From NCBI GenBank assembly GCA_949935895.1, contig CATLGL010000009.1:1-19207 (forward strand): a DNA stretch of 19,207 nt, written 5' to 3'. Both the position numbers and the translations under genes were made by a program. This DNA is from an uncultured Clostridia bacterium (GTDB taxonomy: Bacteria; Bacillota; Clostridia; TANB77; CAG-508). Positions 9,501-17,300 of the stretch are shown piece by piece (within the stretch, counting starts at the first letter, position 1; every line of letters starts with the position of its first letter). The notes under the pieces were generated by a model. That model was given only the letters and a program-made list of their open reading frames with translations, made no database searches and was not told the origin of the DNA.

Positions 9501-10975
9501 TTGGCTGGTCTTGATGAGTATTTGTTGTTTTGGTCATTCCAGATGACACTTCCATTTATGTTATGGGTGATGAGTCTCCACTGTGCATATACGGTTACAT
9601 TACTTGAGAAGGTATATGCTACTCCTCTATTGTATGTGCTTCCTGTTCCATTTGGGTTGGTGTTCCATGTGTTTAGGAATTCATATCCTGTTCTTGTTGG
9701 TATGGTGTTGGTAATGGTAATAGATGGGTCTGCATAGTTTCCTGCACTGTTAAAGTATCTTGTTCCATTACTTCTATCTGGTGTGGTTCCTCCATTTCCA
9801 TTATATATGACTCCTATTGTTTGTTGGTATAACCCATAAAAGGTTTGATTATCTGTTAAGGTAATATTTCCTCCATTTTGTGTTGCAACATTGGCATTTC
9901 CTGCTGTTACTTCTGCTCCACTCCAACCACGCCATTCCCATCCTGTACATGCATTTCCATTTGGTGCTGTGATAACTCCTGATGTTTGATTATTATATAT
10001 GGTGGTACTTTGGGTTCTTGTGGTTCTATTTGTTCCACTATAGTCGATGAATGTACCTGTTAGGTCTTTTTTATATATGGCATACAAGGTAACATCTCCT
10101 GTTGGTGTATAGCTTGTTAATGGTGTGGTTGTATTTGCAGTAGTACTCCATCCTACATGTGTCCAACCTGGTTTTGTTGCTGTTACACTTAAATCTGCTT
10201 GTGCACCTGGTGTTACTGGTGCAGTCGTTTTTGATGCACTACTTCCTCCATTAGTTGCATAGTCGTATGTTATATTATATGATGGGTTATCTGCATAATC
10301 ATTTAGTATAAAACCTCCTACAAGATCATCTATATAATCTTCAGGATGACCACTTGTTTCGCAATTTACATGTATAACCCAGCGACGTACTTGTATTTCT
10401 ACTGTATACCATCCTGTTTCATCAACAGTAATAGAGTGATTAATAGGTCCTTGCTCTTTTCTATCAGCTACATCTGTATAAGTTCTCGCAATATCTCCTC
10501 CATATACAGTATCTTTATTACCATCTTTATTTAAATAAACTGCTAAACTGGATTTTGATTCATTACAACCTGCTATATAGTATGTGAAACGATATGAGCC
10601 TCCTTTTACTAAATAAATTTGATTTGAGGATCTTAATGTAACTGTATTATCATAGTTCTCACATTGATATTCCCAATTCTCAAAATTTTCATATCGCTCG
10701 CCAAAATTTCCATTGGTACATCTTGAAAAAAGACCAATTAGTTTTGCTTTTTGACCTGTTCCAGCAATAAATGTATTAGATTTTTCATTTGTATCACTTT
10801 CTCCCCATGAACCATGCCATGCATATATTTGCATTGGTGGTATTTGAATACCTGTGGTATTTTTTATATACTGATTGACATCTCCTCTTGCTCCAAATGA
10901 ACATATTGGTAGTATTACTTGTATTAGTAAGATGATAATATTGATGATACTGATTAAACGTATTTTTTCCTTCAT
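3533..10975 (-). CDS. Giant Cna_B/SpaA surface adhesin, three +1 shifts needed
   Basis: Read across +1 shifts at 9340, 8106 and 6980, this is one 2479-aa protein with no other stop. The Met at 10975 follows AGAAGGG by 7 bases. Residues 1-28 form a signal peptide (MKEKIR, then a hydrophobic stretch). Residues 29-232 are an unrecognised, probably beta-rich region. Residues 233-467 hold three InlB/Flg_new-type modules with GW and Y-A-Q-W/Y-A-I-Y ends. From about 470 onward come Cna_B/SpaA prealbumin-like modules, many with the E-x-x-AP-x-GY signature (ETKAPQGY, EEIEAPNGY, EEKAPSGY) that supplies the Glu for internal Lys-Asn isopeptide bonds in this fold. About 546-720 is a different adhesin-like beta domain. 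The C terminus has a DUF11-like domain, one membrane helix (about 2440-2460) and a Lys-rich tail. No LPXTG is visible. Expected role: cell-surface stalk for attachment. Unshifted translation gives only the first 558 aa. Confidence 0.85.
4151..5704 (-). repeat. Five SpaA-type repeats near the adhesin C terminus
   Basis: Five consecutive modules of about 90-135 aa begin near 5704, 5395, 5092, 4690 and 4420. The first three share IEI(E/x)DK-like starts, GEKVGE, a LPIGEYVI-type strand, GYV-T and a VQK-x-x-IEQ linker, so they look like recent duplications. The third carries an insertion of about 40 residues rich in Glu, Gln and Ile. The last two are more diverged (LPVGEY). Confidence 0.8.
6978..6980 (-). 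other. In-frame CGG, +1 shift site 4 (adhesin)
   Basis: The coding-strand context is CAA GGA CGG ATA CCA. Dropping the C gives CAA GGA GGA TAC CAA (Q-G-G-Y-Q), and the frame then stays open for 1148 residues to the true stop. Unshifted reading ends at 6954. Confidence 0.85.
8104..8106 (-). other. In-frame CGG, +1 shift site 5 (adhesin)
   Basis: The coding-strand context is GAA ACC CGG AAA CTA. Dropping the C gives GAA ACC GGA AAC TAC (E-T-G-N-Y), continuing into TNEATINIGNNGEKLENTRV and the next Cna_B module. Unshifted reading turns into Lys/Arg/His-rich non-family sequence ending at 8008. Confidence 0.85.
9338..9340 (-). other. In-frame CGG, +1 shift site 6 (adhesin)
   Basis: The coding-strand context is GTA ATA CGG ATA CAA. 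Dropping the C gives GTA ATA GGA TAC AAA (V-I-G-Y-K), restoring the V-x-GY motif that ends a Cna_B module, with GYNIIND following. Unshifted reading ends at 9299. Confidence 0.87.
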
Positions 10976-10982
10976 AGTTTTT

Positions 10983-10989
10983 CCCTTCT
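10983..10989 (-). promoter_or_regulatory. Ribosome binding site of the adhesin gene
   Basis: AGAAGGG on the minus strand lies 7 bases upstream of the ATG at 10975. Together with the signal peptide that follows, it fixes the start. Confidence 0.8.
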
Positions 10990-11015
10990 TTTTTACTTAT
11001 ATTATTTATATATAT

Positions 11016-11044
11016 ATTATATCTACCAATATTATCTAAGTAAA
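11016..11044 (-). promoter_or_regulatory. Probable promoter of the adhesin gene
   Basis: On the minus strand, TATAAT (11021-11016) is preceded by a 17-base spacer and TTTACT (11044-11039), a weak -35 match. It lies 40 bases before the start codon. The 10976-11127 stretch holds this promoter and leader and nothing else I could recognise. Confidence 0.55.
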
Positions 11045-11127
11045 TGGGGATTTTTTCCTACATTGCTCTATTGTTTATTTTTCCTTTACGGAACTTCATT
11101 TTTTGTCTTATTTTACATTTTGTTGAC

Positions 11128-11349
11128 ATTTCTGTAATATAATGAAATATTTCGAGGTATGAGTCCATATAAGACATATGTAACTCATTTCATTTCGTAC
11201 ATCTGTCTTAATTTCTGTAATATAATGAAATATTTCGAACTATGTGTCCATATAAGACATATGTAACTCATTTCATTTCGTACATCTGTCTTAATTTCTG
11301 TAATACAATGAAATACTTCGAACTATGTGTCCATTTAAGACATATGTAA
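11128..11349. repeat. 83-bp tandem repeat, about 2.7 copies, intergenic
   Basis: Unit 1 (11128-11210) and unit 2 (11211-11293) differ at only 3 of 83 positions. Unit 3 (11294-11349) is cut short at 56 bases by the glucan synthase terminator. Each unit carries the palindrome GAAATATTTC or a close variant, and a small CATAT-AAGAC-ATATG hairpin. No convincing reading frame is present. It lies upstream of the adhesin promoter and immediately downstream of the glucan synthase. The role is unknown: possible regulator binding array or processed leader/trailer. Confidence 0.9.
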
Positions 11350-11375
11350 AAAAGAAGAGATAACTCTTCTTTTTT
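11348..11375 (-). terminator. Terminator of the glucan synthase gene
   Basis: A perfect 12-bp stem (11348-11359 with 11364-11375) has loop ATAA and A/T tracts on both sides. The TAA stop codon (11376-11374) overlaps the stem. It works in principle in both directions, but only the minus-strand gene needs it. Confidence 0.88.
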
Positions 11376-14300
11376 ACATAATGACTTCTATTTCATGAAT
11401 TTTACCATTATCAATTAACTTAATTTGTTTTTGTGGTATTTCTTCTCCATCAGCTATAAAGCGCTCAACTCCTGTACTTTTTCCATTTGGATTTTTTACT
11501 TTAATATGATATACACTTGTTTTATATTCATAACGAATGGTATATTCCTTCCAAGCAGAAGAAATGGCTGGACGTACTGATAACATATCATTTTCAATTT
11601 TTAATCCTAAAATATATTCAATTCCTGCTTTGTATAACCAACTAGAAGACCCTGTGTACCATGTCCAACCTCCACGTCCCGCAAGGTTTCCTACACCATA
11701 CACATCTGCTGCTACTACATATGGCTCTACTTTATAACGTGCTGCGGCCTCTTTTGTTCGAGAATGCTCTATCGGATTTATCATTCTAAAATATTCTGTA
11801 GCTTTATCACCAAATCCTAAGATGGCTTCTGCAATAATTGTCCATACGGCTGCATGTGTGTATTGCCCTCCATTTTCTCTTACTCCTGGTAAATATGCTT
11901 TTATATAGCCTGGTTCTAGTGAACTTTTTTCAAAGGCAGGATCTAATAATTTAATAATTCCATTTTGCTTATCTACTAAATAATTTTCTAGACTTTCCAT
12001 TGAAATGTACTTTTTGTCATTATCTCCTGCACCAGAAATGACAGACCATGTTTGTGCAATATTATCTATTTTACATTCTTCATTTTGAATGCTTCCTAAA
12101 ATATTTCCATCATCCATATAGGCTCTTCTATACCATCTTCCATCCCATCCATCTGTATTTAGGGATTTCTTCAAGTCTTCTTGTACTTTTTGGTATTTTT
12201 TCTTTTTTTCATCATCTTGTCTTATTTCACAAATTGGAATAAAACGGTTTAATACTTCATACAAGAAAAATCCAAGCCAAATACTTTCTCCTCTTCCTTT
12301 ATTTCCAACAGTACTAAATCCATCGTTCCAATCGCCTGAACCAATTTTAGGAATACCATGTTCTCCTAAGCAAATGGCTTTATCTATTGCTCTAATACAA
12401 TGAGTATAAATATCTTCTTGCTTTTGGCTTACAGGATGTAAGTCATAATTTTCATCTGTGTTTTCATCTAAACTTTGTCCTTCTACATAGGGTACTTGTT
12501 CTTCTAGTAAACTTAAATCCTTTGTAATTCTTATATACTCTGCTGTTACATAGGCAAGCCATAATAAGTCATCTGAAAATTTAGTACGAATTCCTTTTTT
12601 AGTTTCTTCATGCCACCAATGCTCTACATCTCCTTCTATAAACTGATGAGCTGCATGTTTTAAAATTTGTTGCTTCATAAATTGGGGTTCTATATATTTA
12701 ATTCCCATAGTATCTTGTAATTGGTCTCTAAATCCATAAGCTCCGTCCTGATTGATAAAATCCAGATTTTGCCCATAGACGACTTGTAATTGTTTGATAA
12801 CTAAGCCATCCATTTAGTAGAATGTTCATAGACTCCACTGGTGTTTTTACTTGTACTCTTTTTAATAAATTACTCCAATACTCTTTTGTTTTTTCTAATT
12901 CTTGTTTGGCATTTTCAACAATGGTATAATGATATGCTACTTGTTGCATTTTCTCTTTTGTTTGTTCTGAACCAAATATTAAAACAATTTCTTTATCCTC
13001 AAAGGCTTTTAATTCGACTTCCATTTGAATTGCAATACAATTAGAATTTCCAAGCCCATTTTCATCATTTAATTTTCTTTGTTGTAACATCTGTGGCATA
13101 CGAAGATTTCCTGTCCCAATAAATTGCTGTCTGTTTCCTGTATATGCCTTAATATTTAAACTAGAAGATACATATATATTAGATTTTTCTAAATCATACA
13201 TATAATAATTGTTGGCATATATCATATTTTTATCTTGATCAAAATGAATACCAATATAGCCATCACTTTTTAGAATATCCTCCCCTAAAGCAGGCTTTAA
13301 ATAATATACCATTTTTAAATTTCTTTTTTCTGGCAAAATATTTTTTAAGCGAATAATGGATATTTTTACATTATCCTGTATTGGTACGAATGTTTCTTGT
13401 TCTTGCAGTAATCCTAGTCTAATGGTACTGAATTTACTATAACCAAACCCATAGGTCATATAGTATTCTTCTTCATCTTGGTTTAGATATGGACATAAGG
13501 TCCAAGTTTGGTCATATTTTTTATCTTTTATATAAATAATTTCGGAAGGAATATCACAGCTTGGGCTATTATTCCATTCTGTTATACGATTTAATCGACT
13601 ATTTTGATACCATGTATATCCAGAATTGTTAGTAGTAACAATAGTTCCAAAATTAGGATTAGCAAGCACTTGACTCCATGCAACCTCTGGTTTAACATTT
13701 TTCGTCATTTTGATAACATATTCTTTTCCCTCTTCTTTAAAACCACCATATTCATTGTAATATGATAATTCCTCCATATTGATTAAATTATTTTTCTTTT
13801 CTAAATTAGGTGGTACAATTTTTTCTACTTCTTCTTTTTCTATTTGTTTAATACTGTCAAAATAATCTTCTTCTAAGTCTTTTAAAATTGTTTTTAAATT
13901 TCCTGAATGAGTATCTATAATAAAATTAGCACGAAATTCTAGTATACTAGTATCTTCTATTTCATCTGCATTTAACAAATAAATACCCGCTCTTTGATTT
14001 CGTAAATACATTAAATGACGATTTAGAATTTCAGTTTCTATCATTTCTTTTACATAGCGTTCATATACATTTTCCTCTTCATTTAAAATCACTAAATCAA
14101 TATCCATATTTTTTACTTTAAAATATTCAAATGCTTTTAAAATATCTTGCATGACATAACCATCATTAACATCTTTTATTTTCACTAGTAAAATTGGGAA
14201 ATCTCCTGAAATACCATATTGCCATAAATCTTTTACATAGTAAGTTTTATTTTGTATCTGTTTTTGCAAATTTTTTAATGGATTTTGAACAATTAAATAT

Positions 14301-17300
14301 GATAGTAATTGTTGATAAATTTCAATATCCTTTCCTTTTATTCCTAAATATCTTGCCTCTTCTTCAATACGAACCTTTGATAAATCAAATGCTCTTTTTA
14401 CATTTTCAGAACTTACATATTTGTTTAAATTTTCTTCTACAATTTCCCTTTGTTCTGACATAGTAATAATTAAATTTAGAGTAACCTTTTCCTTTGGTTT
14501 TATGCAGATGGTTCGCTTTAGAGCGACAATTGGGTCTACTGTTAAGCCTAATTTTTTAGAAAATGGAATAGAATTTTTTATCATATTAGGAATTCCTAGT
14601 AATACTCCTCCATTAAAACGTTCTTTGTCAATTTCATATTCTAATTCTCCTACTGTTTCATGATTAGTTGAAAAATTAACTCCTAAAAAAATCTCTGAAT
14701 TTTGTCCTCTTTTATTTCGTTTTATTAAAATGGAATTGGTATTATCTAAATATTCATATTTTAAAAACAAATTATTAAATGTCATATGGGAATAATCTTG
14801 CTCTTTTGTTGATAATATTGGTTCAAATACACTAGATATTTCTAATGTTTCTTCTATCTCTCCAATATTTTCTAAGCTTAGACTTCTAATTTCTACAGGT
14901 TCTTCTGGTGCTGTAATAATATGGCAGGTTGTAATAATATTTTCATCAGTTCGATTAAATTGGTCTTGATCTGGTAAAAAGTGCACTTCTTTTTTATCTG
15001 GCTTGGCAATACCTGTATTATCCACTGTTGCCCAAATTCGCTTAGTTCGAATATTTTTTATATAAATACCAATTCCTTGAAAAGTATCTGATGTAGATTT
15101 ATAACGGTTAACAAATATATTTTTATATTTACTAAATCCTTCTCCCTTTTCATTGATACAAATCGTATAATTTTCATTGGATATGGTATTAAAATGTTGC
15201 AACCCTCCATTATCTTTTGTATAAACTCGTTGAGTATAATTTTCATAATCAATATTTTTCAATTTCTCTATCTTCTCTTTCTTCTCCTTTGTAATAATTA
15301 CATCCTCTGGCATACGCTCTTGTAGCAATATATCTACTGCTTTTATTTCTGAATTTTCCATAAATCGTTCTTGTAAAATATTATGGTTCATAAGATTGTT
15401 AATTGAAAGTAAAATTAAGGCTTGATGATGTGCCATATATGTTTTTACTACCTCGTATTTTTGGTTTAATCTTAATCTTGCTGGTGTATAATCAATTGCC
15501 TCATAAAATCCATATTGTCCTAACATATGATTGCTCTCTAACTTTTTCATATTTTGATACACTTGCTGTGGTTCATCTTGTATAGCAAGAATACTTCCAT
15601 ATGCACTAACCACCATTTCATCTGCTAATCCTCTTTTTAATCCAAGCCACGGTATTCCAAAGGCTTTATATTGATAGTTCGAATTTAAATCTTTTAAATT
15701 AAATGCTGCTTCGGAAATTCCCCAAGGTATACCCAATCTCGTGGCATATTCTTTTTGACTCATTAGCATAAATCGGCAAGATTCATCTAATAAGCTTCCC
15801 TCATATTTTCGCATATTGATGTTAGGCATTAAATATTCAAATGCTGTTCCAGACCAAGAAATGAGTCCTTTATATCCTTTATCCGCTGTTAAGGTTCTAC
15901 TTAAATTTTGCCAATGCTTTGAAGGAATATCATGTTTTGCAATTGCTACAAAGCTTGCTTGTCGTGCCTCTGATGCCAACAAATCATAATAAGAATCTGT
16001 TAATTTATTCTCTTCTATATGAAATCCTATTGAAAAAAGACGTTTTTCTTTATCATATAAATAGCTAAAATCTGTTTGAAAGATTAAATTTTCTACAATT
16101 TGTATTAAATTTTGTATTTGATTTTTGTCAATTTTTTCTTCTTGATAACTACTTATATTCTCTAAAAAGTCCCTTACAATATATAAATAACCGACAAAAT
16201 TTCCACTATCAACCGTAGAAATATATCTTGGTAACAATGGTTTTAAAGTATCTGTATGATACCAATTATACAAATGTCCATTCCATTTTGCTAACTTTTC
16301 TACCGTAAATAGCGTATTTTCAAGCATCATGATTGCCTTTTTTTGTTCAATATATCCCAAATCATAAGCTGATATAATACTAATAAGTCCTAAGCCAATA
16401 TTGGTGGATGAGGTTCTTTTTACTAATTTAGGGGTTCTATCCTCTTGATAATTGTCTGGTGGTAAAAAATTGTTTTCTGGCTTCATATATTGTTCAAAAA
16501 AACTCCATGTTTTTCTTCCTACCTCTACAACATACTCTATTTCTTCTTTGGAAAGCTCTTTTACTTTTGGAATAGGAATTTTTTCTTTACTAATATACCA
16601 TGCAATTGCTGGGGCGATTAGCCATAATATTCCTATAATATATAACCATATTGATATTGAAGTTTGAAAACCTAAATATCCTGTAATAAGGGCAATGATT
16701 ACATTCGCCAGCATAAACTGATAATACGAAAAAAAGCTTATTTTTGCATTTTTTTCTGCTTCTTCTGCTGTCATCCATTCTAATAAATTTTTGTGTGATA
16801 TTTTGCTTCGATAAATTGTTTTAATAATAGCATTTGCAGATATATAGGCTTTATGTGGTAAAAAACTAATCTCTAAGATTCCTCTTAGTAAACTCGCTTT
16901 TAACCCAGATATGGTTTTTACAAAATATTTATGATTATGATTTCCTGTTTCTTTTTTGACCACATAACTACACCAATCTAATAGAGTTGGCAATAAGACT
17001 GTTACCAATAAAACCAGTATTCCTGGCCATATACTAATAGTATATATTTTAGAAAATACTAATAACATAAAAAAAGTAATGACAAGCATAATTTCAACTA
17101 AACTTCTTCTTAAATTATCTAGAATTTTAAATTTAGATAATATTCCTAATGGATTTGGCTTGCTCTCTCCTTGCTTTGTTACTACCTTTTTAGAAAGCCA
17201 TGGCATAATTTGCCAATCTCCCCGAAGCCATCTATGAAGTCGAAGCATATAAGAATTATATTGATAAGGATAACCATCTAATAGCATAATATCAGATGAA

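Noticed and set aside
3540..9737. Many plus-strand open frames opposite the adhesin
   Set aside because: They are Phe/Ser/Leu-rich low-complexity antisense shadows of a purine-rich coding strand, with no recognisable family or ribosome binding site.
11123..11143. Plus-strand promoter with TTGACA (11123-11128) and TATAAT (11138-11143)
   Set aside because: The spacer is only 9 bases, and no plus-strand gene follows.
11128..11349. CRISPR array or small gene in the 83-bp repeats
   Set aside because: The units are contiguous with no unique spacers, and the internal ATG frames are only about a dozen codons.
12746..12813. Independent GH94 gene starting at 12813
   Set aside because: The stretch 12813-12746 in that frame is the out-of-frame shadow of the upstream segment; family motifs begin only at the CGG junction.
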